Of a stretch of DNA of 64,000 bases, positions 41,971 through 50,568 are shown one piece after another (position 1 is the stretch's first letter; the number at the start of each line of letters is the position of its first letter). The stretch lies in NCBI GenBank assembly GCA_963835595.1, contig CAWIGL010000002.1, forward strand, positions 744,001-808,000, given 5' to 3'. The stretch comes from CAWEPK01 sp963835595 (GTDB taxonomy: Bacteria > Desulfobacterota > Syntrophorhabdia > Syntrophorhabdales > WCHB1-27). The notes beneath the pieces were generated by a model. It did not search any database, had not been told where the DNA came from, and was given only the letters and a program-made list of their open reading frames with translations. The translations under genes were made by a program, and so were the position numbers.

Positions 41971-44555
41971 GCCCGGAGGGCAGGCCCTTCCTTGGGTCCG
42001 GTCCTTTCGAACGCATAATTGCCCTTCATAAACGCCTGTACATACCAGTCAATGACGCTCTCGCTGTACATGACCGCATCGAGCTGGCGGGAGCAGGTCA
42101 TGAGCCGGCCGAGATGGTCCAGTTTCTCTTCGATATCACGGCCCTCGTATTTCATGAAGCGCGCCCTCAGCCAATCGCCCTTTATCTCCACCTCAAAATC
42201 GAGGTTCTTAAGCACGCCGGCAATGAACCGCGCCCTGCGCGACCTCCTTTCCGTGCTGGAGCCGCCACCCATGAACTGGAAAATCACATAGTTGTTGTTC
42301 TTTACCTCCGAGCAATAGGCATCGACCGTGCTGAAATGATAGGCCAGGCGGGAGCTGAAGTTGACATATTCGGAGGAGACGAGGGCATAACTCTTTTCGC
42401 CGAGAGGGGTAGCGTAACGAGCGGCGTCCGACAGGGTGTTAAGCATGACGGAAGCAAAACCTTTCAGGTCGACTTCTGCAACGCGCCTCCGGCAAGCCGG
42501 ATGGGTAATCCCCCTCCACAGGGCCTTCATCGGGCGGGAGATTATCTGGTCCGGCCTGACCTCCTTGGCCCTGTCAGGCGCAGAAAGACCGCCCCCCAGG
42601 TCGATAATGTACAGGTTCGAGACGAGATCGGTGACGAGCCTCCCGGCGGTTTCGGCAGGGGACCGTTTGAATTCATTGAGACGAAACATCTCTTCGATGG
42701 CGACCTGATGTATGAACCGCGTGATGTCATGGAAAGTCCTGCAATTTTCGGGCTTGAAGGACTCTGCCCTGTCATCCCATAGGTTGAGGGCTGCGATAAG
42801 CGAGAGAAACTGCTCGGCCTTATCGGCTATGGGATTTTTCTTACGGACATCCTCTTCCTTCTTCTTCTCGCTCACTAATAATTCCTCGACTACATCGTCG
42901 TAGATACGATTGCAATAGGCATCGACCGTGACCATCTGACCCGGCTTCAGCATATCGGTGGCGCCCTTGGCCTCTACGATCGTTGGCACCTGGGCCTCCC
43001 TGGCGAGCGATGCCATGTGGCCGGCCACGTTGCCGATCTCGGCAATGATCGCCGAGGCCCGGCGCATGACGGTGACATATTTCGCCTTCGTATTCCTGAT
43101 TACCAGCACGCCGCCGTCGGGGAAGGCGCGCAGGTCTTCATCTTTCAACACGGTATGGACCGGGCCGAACCCGATCCCCGGCGATGCGACAAGGCCCCAG
43201 TCGATCAGCACCCGGGCATAGGCGCAGTCCTGGGTCTCGTCCTGCTTCTCGACCTGCACGGAGGACACATTGAGTGGACGGGTTTGAAGGATGTAAACCT
43301 TTCCTTCGGCATCGATCGCCCATTCCACGTCCTGGGGATTTCCGTAATGGTTTTCGAGCGAGACGGCCCGCTGAAAAAGCTCCTGTATCTCTTCCGCGCG
43401 AAGGCAGGGCTGCCATTGAAGCTCTTCGGCGACAATCGTCTCGATGATGCCTCCCGACCCGTCGCACGTAAGCATAACCTCCTGCCTGGGAATACGTTTT
43501 TCAATGACGAGGCGGCTTTCCCTGGAAACCACGTAGACGTTCGGGCTGTCGTGCTCGATGACGAGCTCCCCGAGCCCCCACTTGGCGCTGATGATAACTA
43601 CGTTGCGGCTGACATGGTTAGGGTCCTGGGAGTAGATCACTCCGCTGGCCCTCGCGCAGATCATTTTCTGACAGGCTACGGCCATCGGGATATCCTCTTC
43701 GTTGAAGCCCTTTTCCTTCCAGTAGAAAATTGCCTCCGGAGTAAACTTGCTCGCCAGAATCTCGGCATACGTGGCGGGGAGGCGGTCGGGTAGGACGTTG
43801 AGGGCCGTTGCATATTGTCCAGCGAAACTCACGGCCGTATCCTCGCCTACCGCGCTGCTCCTCACCGAGACGAAGATATCCTCCCCTTCGGCCGCGGCGA
43901 GCCTTGAATAGCCCCGGTATATGGCCTCTTCCAGGTTCTCGGGTATCGGCGCTGCCAGGATTACCTCCTGAATCTCCCTGCTGATACGGTTAAGGGCTTT
44001 CGAATCGTGAATATCGAGGGAGGCTAATCGCTTCTTGACATCTTTTTCCAGCACCTGCTGTTCTATAAAGATCCTGTAGGCGTAAGTAGATATGGCGAAG
44101 CCTTCGGGAACAGGCATGTTCAGAGAATTCCGCATCTCGCCGAGGTTGGCATTCTTTCCCCCCACTATGTCCCCCATGCCGGCAGTAATATCTTTGAATG
44201 GGATGATGAGGGGCGACAACGGGATCTCCCGCGCGCCGAACAGCCTTCGCTGTATTCCGCGGTCGATCTCCTCGAATATGGGTTGCAGAGAGCCGTACCG
44301 GCCGGGGGCCATACGGTTCAGGGCTGCAATCATCTCGACGACGTTCTCACGTATCCGGTTGTAGCTCTGACGCACATACTGGAGGTCGAAGACAAAATCC
44401 TTTCTCAGGTACTTTCCCCCCAAGTCTCCCATCGCCTCCAGGGCAGCGTTATTTGCGTTAAGAAGCGCCTGAAAGGATTGAAACCGGGATTTAAGGCCTG
44501 GCGCCTTTCTTTTTTTAAAGCGTCCGAGAAAACTGAGTATCGTGGAAGGGAACAT
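41967..44555 (-). CDS. PEP/pyruvate-binding and phospho-His swivelling-domain protein with novel C-terminal domain
   Basis: About 862 residues. Layout: a helical N-terminal region (1-110), a PPDK/PEP-synthase ATP-grasp domain (about 120-450; SVRSSAVGEDTAVSFAGQ, ARASGVIYSQDP, GNPQDVEWAID), a PEP-utilising swivel domain (about 480-570) keeping the His (NVAGHMASLAREAQVPTI), then a C-terminal domain of about 270 residues with IDLGGGLS, MKALWRGITHP, SSRLAYHFSTVDAY and NNNYVIFQFMGGG. It has no PEP-synthase TIM barrel, so it is not a normal PEP synthase; phosphotransfer to another partner is inferred. Start 44555 is uncertain (GTG 44615 is possible). Confidence 0.78.
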   Translation of the reverse strand: MFPSTILSFLGRFKKRKAPGLKSRFQSFQALLNANNAALEAMGDLGGKYLRKDFVFDLQYVRQSYNRIRENVVEMIAALNRMAPGRYGSLQPIFEEIDRGIQRRLFGAREIPLSPLIIPFKDITAGMGDIVGGKNANLGEMRNSLNMPVPEGFAISTYAYRIFIEQQVLEKDVKKRLASLDIHDSKALNRISREIQEVILAAPIPENLEEAIYRGYSRLAAAEGEDIFVSVRSSAVGEDTAVSFAGQYATALNVLPDRLPATYAEILASKFTPEAIFYWKEKGFNEEDIPMAVACQKMICARASGVIYSQDPNHVSRNVVIISAKWGLGELVIEHDSPNVYVVSRESRLVIEKRIPRQEVMLTCDGSGGIIETIVAEELQWQPCLRAEEIQELFQRAVSLENHYGNPQDVEWAIDAEGKVYILQTRPLNVSSVQVEKQDETQDCAYARVLIDWGLVASPGIGFGPVHTVLKDEDLRAFPDGGVLVIRNTKAKYVTVMRRASAIIAEIGNVAGHMASLAREAQVPTIVEAKGATDMLKPGQMVTVDAYCNRIYDDVVEELLVSEKKKEEDVRKKNPIADKAEQFLSLIAALNLWDDRAESFKPENCRTFHDITRFIHQVAIEEMFRLNEFKRSPAETAGRLVTDLVSNLYIIDLGGGLSAPDRAKEVRPDQIISRPMKALWRGITHPACRRRVAEVDLKGFASVMLNTLSDAARYATPLGEKSYALVSSEYVNFSSRLAYHFSTVDAYCSEVKNNNYVIFQFMGGGSSTERRSRRARFIAGVLKNLDFEVEIKGDWLRARFMKYEGRDIEEKLDHLGRLMTCSRQLDAVMYSESVIDWYVQAFMKGNYAFERTGPKEGPALRA

Positions 44556-44899
44556 TAAGAAAAATCCGACAATCCCTCTGTTACGGTCGGCTCGCAAAGA
44601 CTGCCCCTTTTGCACGCCCGGAAGAGACTTCTTTCGGTGATCTGTCTAAAAACAGGTGTAATCTCTTATTATTTCACAAGGGGACTGCGGTATCAAGAAG
44701 GGGCCGGGCAGGCTGGGCCTCAACCGTTGGCCCCACGCACCGTTTCTCTCCCCCGGTTGAAGGCTCTATCCTGGGAGGCCGCGAAGCGAACATGCAGGCG
44801 GCTATGTTTACGCCGTGGCGCACCTGTACGTAGAAGACGCGGCCGAAGGCCTCCTGGTGGTCGTAGCCTTCTTTCTCAGTTCAAACAGCGTCGCCGTCG
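44556..44899. other. Intergenic region between dsrD and the PEP-domain gene
   Basis: About 340 bp. A degenerate look-alike of the LysR box (TTAT-TATTTC-ACAA near 44665) lacks the correct -35 spacing. A GGGCC...GGCCC hairpin near 44695-44730 has no U tract. No convincing gene or terminator is seen. Confidence 0.3.
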
Positions 44900-45103
44900 C
44901 TATTTACCCTTCAGTTTTATAAATGACGCGCCCAGGTAAAGGTATTCAATCTTGCCTTCCTTTGCCAGCTCGGCGATGCCCTTGTCCACAACCGCTTTAT
45001 CTTCTCCGATAGCGCGCGCCACTTCCCTGTTTTTTGCCTTACCCACGCCCTCCAGGTATTGCACGATCTTCTGCTTCAATGCCTCCGATACCTCTGCCGC
45101 CAT
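44900..45103 (-). CDS. dsrD: DsrD small regulatory protein of dissimilatory sulfite reductase
   Basis: A 67-residue winged-helix protein (MAAEVSEALKQKIVQYLEG ... KIEYLYLGASFIKLKGK) with a GGAGG site before ATG 45103. DsrD is a marker of reductive (sulfate-reducing) rather than oxidative DsrAB; recent work, as I recall, describes it as an activator of DsrAB. It follows dsrB by 13 bp. Confidence 0.9.
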   Translation of the reverse strand: MAAEVSEALKQKIVQYLEGVGKAKNREVARAIGEDKAVVDKGIAELAKEGKIEYLYLGASFIKLKGK

Positions 45104-45116
45104 ATCCACCTCCCCC

Positions 45117-46182
45117 TTACCACTTGAACTGCGTAGTAGTCCTGTACGTCTCCACCGCATGTGTAAAGTCGTCTATATGCTGGGCCGTGAAGGGTATCTC
45201 GGTCCTCTTGAAGAAGGCCTCCCAGCCTATCCTCTCGATCCACTCCCCGAGGCGCTCGGTGGGCTTGGCGGAAGAGGCGTAGACATCGACTATGCGTTTG
45301 AGGACGTCCACCACCTCGGGCCAGCGTGGAGGGTTGTTGGGGAGGTAGGGGACTACCATGCGGGAGAACATGGGGGGCTTGCGCGCATTGGGCACCTTGC
45401 CCCCTGCGTAGATGGCCACCCCGTCCGTATCGGCGTTTGCCAGGGGCATGGCTGGACAGACGGTGAAGCAGTTGGCGCAGTACATGCAGAGGTCCTCGCG
45501 GACGACTACGCTCTTTACGTCGGGGTCCGGGTGCCTGCGGACCGCCCCTGTGGGGCAGGACTGTATGGTAGTAGGTATCTCGCACTGGGCAAGCACCTTC
45601 TCGTGGTCGGGCCGGGGGGGCTTCGTGTGGACGCCCACTATGGCGAGATCCGAGCAGTGGACCGCCCCGCACATGTTGATGCAGCAGGCAAGGGATATGC
45701 GTAAGTGGTTGGGGAGCTTCATATGGGTGAACTGGTCGTAGAAGGCGTCCATGACGGCCTTCACTATGCCCGATGCGTCGGTGGCTGCGCTGTGGCAGTG
45801 GATCCATCCTTGCGTATGGACTATGTTGGAGATGCACTTGCCCGTGCCGCCTATGGGGAGACCCAGCTTGGTAAGGTCTGCTATGATGGGGTCTACCTTC
45901 GATCCGTCCGGGGTGAGGAACTCTACGTTGTGGCGGCTGGTGAAGCGCAGGTGGCCGCTGGCAGTGCTTATCCGCAACGTCGCAGAGGTCCCTGATGAAG
46001 TCTATGCTGACGAGCCTCGGGGAGCCTGCCCGGACGGAGTAGACCTCTTCGCCTGATTCCGAGACGTGGCGGAGGACGCCCGGCTTGATGATCTCATGGT
46101 ACTTCCACTTGCCGTAGTTGTTCTTTATGACGTCGGGGAGCATCGTCCTGAAGTCGGGGGGTCCTATATCGGTTCTGCGCAT
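45117..46182 (-). CDS. dsrB: Dissimilatory sulfite reductase beta subunit (frameshifted)
   Basis: About 354 residues after removing one base near 45966 (DVADKHC / SGHLRFTSRHNVEFL). Siroheme-4Fe-4S region: GKCISNIVHTQGWIHCH and SLACCINMCGAVHCSDLA. Ferredoxin domain: CPTGAVRRHPD, LCMYCANCFTVCPAMPL. With DsrA it reduces sulfite by six electrons, with DsrC as the sulfur acceptor. Eleven bp after dsrA. The break lies in an enzyme essential for sulfate respiration, and the rest is perfectly conserved, so a sequence error is likely. Confidence 0.92.
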
Positions 46183-46192
46183 GGCTATCTCC

Positions 46193-47350
46193 TTAGAAAA
46201 AGACGTAAGGGTTAGACCTGGGTTTGCTTACCATCTGCGGCACGGGGGGAAGATCGACCGCCTTTAAGAACTCCTTGAGGCCGATCCTCTGGATAAGCTC
46301 GGCCAGTCTCTCGCGGGTCCTTCCGTGCTCGTCCCACCAGTCCCATATCTTTGCGAGGAGGTCCTTGATCTCCGTATAGGGGGGCTTTATCTCCATGAAG
46401 GGGATGAGGACCCAGGAGAGGTTGGCGCCTTTTAAGATAGGGGCCTTGCCGCCTATGAGGATGGTCGCCCCTTTGACGAGGCCCGGCCTTATCGCTTTGG
46501 GCATCGTATTGATGCAGTGCATGCACCTGACGCAGTCCTCCGGGATGAGCTTCAAGGTAGAGCCGTCCCAGGCGAGGGCCTCCGTGGGGCACTTCCCGAC
46601 TACGAGGGAGACGATGTCGAGGCCTTCCTTGACATAGGCGTTGACCTCTTTTTGATCTATGCGGAGGGAGTCCCTCCATGTGCCTATGATCGTGAAGTCT
46701 GCGCGGGCTATGGCGGCTACGCAGTCGTTCGGGCAGCCCGAGGCCTTGATCTTGAACTTATAGGGCCAGCGGGGGCGGTGTATCTCGTCCTGGTAGGTCA
46801 TGGTGAGGTCGTGGATGAGGTCTAAGGTGTCGATGTTGGCGTACTCGCAGCGGGCCTGGCCTATGCAGCCTGCCGGGGTGCGAAGGGCTGAGCCCGAGCC
46901 CCCAAGATCGAAGCCTGCCTCCGTGAGCTCATCGAAGCAGGGCTGGAGGTGCTCGGTGGTCGTGCCCAAGAAAATGACATCCCCTGTAGAGCCGTGGAAG
47001 TTCGTCATGCCGCTTCCGTGCTTCTCCCAGATGTCGCAGAGCTTCCGTAAGGCAGAGGTCGTGTAGAACCACCCTGCGGGCTGGTTGATGCGCACGGTGT
47101 GGAAGGCGGCAATGTCGGGGAAGTCCTCGGGGGAGTCGCAGTATCTGCCTATGACCCCTCCACCGTAGCCTGTGACGCCTACAATGCCTCCGTGCTTCCA
47201 GTGGGTCACCCTGTCATGGTAGGAGCGCTCCTGGATGCGTAAGAGGTCCCTGGCTGCGGGGTTCTTCTTTGCAGCCCGCTTTATCTCCTTGACGTAGCTC
47301 GGCCATGGTCCCTTCTCCAGCTCGTCGAGAAGGGGGGTATCGTCGGTCAT
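46193..47350 (-). CDS. dsrA: Dissimilatory sulfite reductase alpha subunit
   Basis: An intact 385-residue subunit. Cys ligands for the siroheme-coupled cluster are in CIGQARCEYANIDT and ASGCPNDCVAAIARADF. The ferredoxin insertion has CPTEALAWDGS and CVRCMHCINTMPKAI. Ends PRSNPYVFF. ATG 47350 follows AGGAGG. Length is somewhat below the roughly 400-440 usual for the subunit. It heads dsrABD; no LysR box like that of sat was found in its 100-bp leader, so it may be cotranscribed with the genes upstream. Confidence 0.95.
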   Translation of the reverse strand: MTDDTPLLDELEKGPWPSYVKEIKRAAKKNPAARDLLRIQERSYHDRVTHWKHGGIVGVTGYGGGVIGRYCDSPEDFPDIAAFHTVRINQPAGWFYTTSALRKLCDIWEKHGSGMTNFHGSTGDVIFLGTTTEHLQPCFDELTEAGFDLGGSGSALRTPAGCIGQARCEYANIDTLDLIHDLTMTYQDEIHRPRWPYKFKIKASGCPNDCVAAIARADFTIIGTWRDSLRIDQKEVNAYVKEGLDIVSLVVGKCPTEALAWDGSTLKLIPEDCVRCMHCINTMPKAIRPGLVKGATILIGGKAPILKGANLSWVLIPFMEIKPPYTEIKDLLAKIWDWWDEHGRTRERLAELIQRIGLKEFLKAVDLPPVPQMVSKPRSNPYVFF

Positions 47351-47449
47351 GGGGTCCTCCTAATAGGTTCTTCTTATCCTGTCTCCGATCGTCATTTCGG
47401 GTAATTCCCTTTGTCAAAACAGATTTGCATACGATAGAGCATCCCAGTC

Positions 47450-47767
47450 TCACCTGTTCCTGAAATAGAGGGCCGCGAACTCCCTTAAAGTCTTTTTCAT
47501 AACAATCGAGGCGTCCGGGACGTACCGCTCGAACGTGCACGATAAGGCGTCCACGTCAACGTCTCTGCACCCTTTATCGTACTGTGAGACGAACCGGCAC
47601 CTGATCTCTTCGGGAAGGGCGGCGACCATATTCCTGCCTATCATGTTCTCAAGAAGACGGTTGAGGTCTTCGACCAGCCGCTCGCGCGCATCCGGCTCCA
47701 GCCGCTCCCCCTTTTGCTCTATCAGCGCCCTTATGAACTGCTCGATGTAAGGGTTCTTTTGCTCCAC
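47450..47767 (-). CDS. Conserved small protein upstream of dsrA (function unknown)
   Basis: A 105-residue protein from GTG 47767 (AAAGGAGG 8 nt upstream). It is helical and charged (NPYIEQFIRALIEQKGERLEPDARERLVEDLNRLLENMIGRN-like pattern, split here for brevity at positions 5-45), with single cysteines in EIRCRF and KGCRDV and a C-terminal basic FRNR end. No family recognised. It follows the second YkgJ-like gene by 35 bp and precedes dsrA by 100 bp, so it belongs to the sulfate-reduction gene run and might assist sulfite reductase assembly (inference). Confidence 0.7.
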   Translation of the reverse strand: MEQKNPYIEQFIRALIEQKGERLEPDARERLVEDLNRLLENMIGRNMVAALPEEIRCRFVSQYDKGCRDVDVDALSCTFERYVPDASIVMKKTLREFAALYFRNR

Positions 47768-47802
47768 CTTTTCGGCCTCCTTTGCCGGCCGGCCCGAATT
47801 GC

Positions 47803-48594
47803 CTACCTTCTTTGCACGCCGGCGCCTTTGACGATCAGGGTGTCTTTCCCGAAAAACGAGAACCTGAGCCAACGCATCGCAAGGTTCATTAACGCAACTT
47901 CATCGACGGCCACCTTCTGCCGTTCCTCGTCCGAAACGTCGAAGGCGGATAGGAATTTCGTCCGGAAGACAAACTCCCGGAAGCGATCCAGGTTGTAGCT
48001 GGCCATCGAGAACATGGCGAGCCTTTGCTCGCTCAGCTCTCCCAGGATGCCCCTTTCGTTCATGATTATCTCTATCCAGGGCCGGTTCATCGCGTTATAG
48101 ACGCTCGCCCCTTGATTCTCGACCCATTCCTCGACCGTCCATTGCCTGCTGTTCTGAAAACCCAGGCAGTGCGACTCTTCTACGAGAAAATACAAGACCC
48201 CTTCCTCTTTCCCCGACCTTCCTACATCGGCCGCCCTTCCCAAAGGGTAGAGCCGACATGCGCCGGGGCGGTCCTCGTATACGGCGCACCCCTGGGGGCT
48301 GACGAAAGGACACGTCCTGGCTTCATCGTCCCTCATCTTCAACACTATCATAGGGAACGCGCATTCGCCCTCGAACGGTTCCGTGTGCCGCTCTATGAAT
48401 TCTCCCGAGCTCAGGCCCAGACGATTCTTCATGCGCAGGATATCGTACGGGGTAAGGGGAAGGCGGAGGTCGGCGCAGCACGCGGTGAAGCATGGCACTT
48501 CCGGCCCGCAGAGAAACGTAAATTCTCCCGTGCCTGCGGGCCTCAGATCCGCGTCCCCTCTTTTTGCCGGCGCTGCTTCCGTCCAGGGCATCAT
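47803..48594 (-). CDS. YkgJ-type cysteine-cluster protein 2
   Basis: A 263-residue protein of the YkgJ/DUF-type zinc- or iron-chelating Cys-cluster family. Metal-ligand candidates: CGPEVPCFTACCADL (25-40), RTCPFVSPQGCAVYEDRPGACRLYPLG (95-120) and HCLGF. The pattern CxxxxxCC ... CPFxxxxGCxxYxxRPxxCRxxP is the family hallmark. The C-terminal 100 residues are helical. It overlaps its paralog upstream by 4 bp. The pair lies between qmoC and dsrA; a metallocentre or maturation role for Apr/Qmo/Dsr enzymes is inferred. Confidence 0.8.
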   Translation of the reverse strand: MMPWTEAAPAKRGDADLRPAGTGEFTFLCGPEVPCFTACCADLRLPLTPYDILRMKNRLGLSSGEFIERHTEPFEGECAFPMIVLKMRDDEARTCPFVSPQGCAVYEDRPGACRLYPLGRAADVGRSGKEEGVLYFLVEESHCLGFQNSRQWTVEEWVENQGASVYNAMNRPWIEIIMNERGILGELSEQRLAMFSMASYNLDRFREFVFRTKFLSAFDVSDEERQKVAVDEVALMNLAMRWLRFSFFGKDTLIVKGAGVQRR

Positions 48595-49367
48595 TCCTCT
48601 CTTTTCGCACCCTGCAGCACGTCTTCCCGTATCCTGAAGGTGTCGCCCGCGACAAGGCCGAACTCAAGCCACTGAAGGGCGAGCTTCAAAAGCTCCATAT
48701 CGTCCCCGGCGATCTTTTGCGAGCGTTCCTTATCTACCTCGAAAACCTCCAGGAACCGGCTCTCGATCACGAACCTGCGGAACCTGTCGAGGTCGTAGAG
48801 GGCCATCCGGCACATCTCCTGCAGCTTCGGGTTCCGGATGGCGGTCTTCGAGAACCTGGGGTCCGTCGCGATCCTGCCGAGGAGCCTCTCGCTCTCGTTA
48901 TAGGGACCCATCCCCTGGCCCTCCAGATACGCCTGCACCGTAAGCTCCGCTCCCTCCTTCATTCCGAGACAAAACGAGTGGTCTGTGATGAAACGGTATT
49001 CCCCCGGCTGGTCTCCCTGGTCGAGGGGGAACATCCGGCACGCCCACGGCCGGTCTTCGTAAATCGAGCACCCGCCGGGGCTGATGAAGGGGCACGCCCT
49101 GTTCTTCTCTTCCTGCATCTTCAGCAAGATTACGGGAAACCCGGAAACCTCTGGAATAAGCGAGATCGTGTACCGTTCCAGGAACTCGGTCGACGATATC
49201 TTCAGGCGCTTCTTCATGCGAAGGATATCGTAGGGAGAAAGAAAAATGTTCACGTCGCGACAGCACGTAGCGAAACAACGGAGTCCGGGGTGGCAGCGGA
49301 ACTTTAGACTGTCGCCCTGGCGCAGCCTTCCGTCGGCGTGATGATTATGCTCCTCCACGGAATGCAT
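48591..49367 (-). CDS. YkgJ-type cysteine-cluster protein 1
   Basis: A 258-residue paralog of the next gene. ATG 49367 (MHSVEEHNHH) is chosen because AAGGAGGT lies 5 nt upstream; a His-rich N terminus follows. Ligand motifs: CHPGLRCFATCCRDV, ACPFISPGGCSIYEDRPWACRMFPL and SFCLGM. It overlaps the 3' end of qmoC by 23 bp and is translationally coupled to the second copy, so both belong to the qmo-dsr run. Confidence 0.8.
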   Translation of the reverse strand: MHSVEEHNHHADGRLRQGDSLKFRCHPGLRCFATCCRDVNIFLSPYDILRMKKRLKISSTEFLERYTISLIPEVSGFPVILLKMQEEKNRACPFISPGGCSIYEDRPWACRMFPLDQGDQPGEYRFITDHSFCLGMKEGAELTVQAYLEGQGMGPYNESERLLGRIATDPRFSKTAIRNPKLQEMCRMALYDLDRFRRFVIESRFLEVFEVDKERSQKIAGDDMELLKLALQWLEFGLVAGDTFRIREDVLQGAKREE

Positions 49368-50555
49368 CGGGACCTCCTTGATGACCGGCCGGTCCGGTCC
49401 TCGCTTGAGCCAGGGCATAGGGTAATGCGGCCCGCGACAGCTCTCTGCCCGCAGCTTGCGTAAAGACCAGCGCGCATAGGCGGTAAAGGAAATGGGCAAA
49501 CTTGGAAAAAGGCAGATACGCAAAAAGGAACCAGACGAAGACCAGATGCGCGAAATAGACGGGATAGGCAAGCCCGGCGACATCCGCCAGCCTGAGCACC
49601 TCCGCCGAAGAGACCCGTAAGGCCCGTCGTAAGAAAACGACGAGCAGGAAAAGCCAGTCGAAGTACGTCCCTTTCCCTGCATCCGTCTCGTTCAAGAGGC
49701 GGTGAAAAATAGCGATAAGGGACCCCGCTATCAGGGCGAGGCCGCCTATGTTGCCTATCCACTTTATAGGGTTGCTCAGCGCGTAAGGGGTCTCCTGGTG
49801 AAAGAGATAGACCCCGGCGGCCACCGAGGTCGTCGTGACCGCGAGGAGGATGAACCCCCACATGATATTGAGATGGGCAAGATATCTCGCCCTGTCCGTC
49901 ACGCATTCTTTGAAATACTTATGAGTGAGGACGGCCAACGCCGTGATGAATGCCGGCTTGTAAGAGAGGCTTACCGATGGGTCGCCGGAGAAGGCGCCGA
50001 AAGCCTGCCCAGAGACGGCGCAGCGTAAAGGCTGCGGATAGGGCGGCCCAGACCGCAGTCAGCGGAAAGAGGACGTCTATTACGGGCCATTGGGGGATAA
50101 ACTTGCGGTAGATGATCTCGCCTTGCGGTATGTGGAGCGTCCCCGCGGCCGACATGAAAAGGAGGAGCAGCATTACGGGGAAGGCGAAAATCACGGGGAG
50201 GAACCTGGGGTCGCTCACCATCCTCGCAAGGAACCTGGGCGCGGCATTATCCTCGATCTGCCTGCGGCGCAGCGCTGCCATGACATCGCCGGGCCTCGCG
50301 CCCCTGGGGACAATACTTGCTGCAATCGTTGCACTGGTGGCAGAGCCATACATCCGGGTCGCTCGCCAGCCGGTCCTTGAGCCCCCACTGGGCCCAGACC
50401 ATCTCTTTTCTGGGAAAAGGCCGTTCGGCCGGGGAGAGGTTGCACACCACGGAGCACGTCGCGCACTGAAAGCACTTCTTGAGGTCATCCCCTCCCGAAG
50501 CCTTCAATTCTCTTATAAAGCTTATATCCGGCTCTATCGGCGCCGCCTGCGACAT
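49345..50555 (-). CDS. qmoC: QmoC: membrane subunit of the quinone-interacting oxidoreductase (two frameshifts)
   Basis: About 402 residues after removing one base near 50310 and one near 50009. The N-terminal HdrC-like part has CFQCATCSVVCNLSP and CHQCNDCSKYCP clusters. The HdrE-like C-terminal part has about six membrane helices (FLPVIFAFPVMLLLLFMSA, IMWGFILLAVTTTSVAAGVYL, VYFAHLVFVWFLFAYLPFS) with His ligands for hemes b. It takes electrons from the menaquinone pool to the QmoAB flavoproteins and AprAB. Confidence 0.9.
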
Positions 50556-50568
50556 CTGCCGTTACCTC

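Noticed and set aside
44640..44680. Possible fifth LysR-box promoter for the PEP-swivel gene.
   Set aside because: TTAT-N6-ACAA has the wrong spacing, and no TTGAC-type -35 lies 11 bp away.
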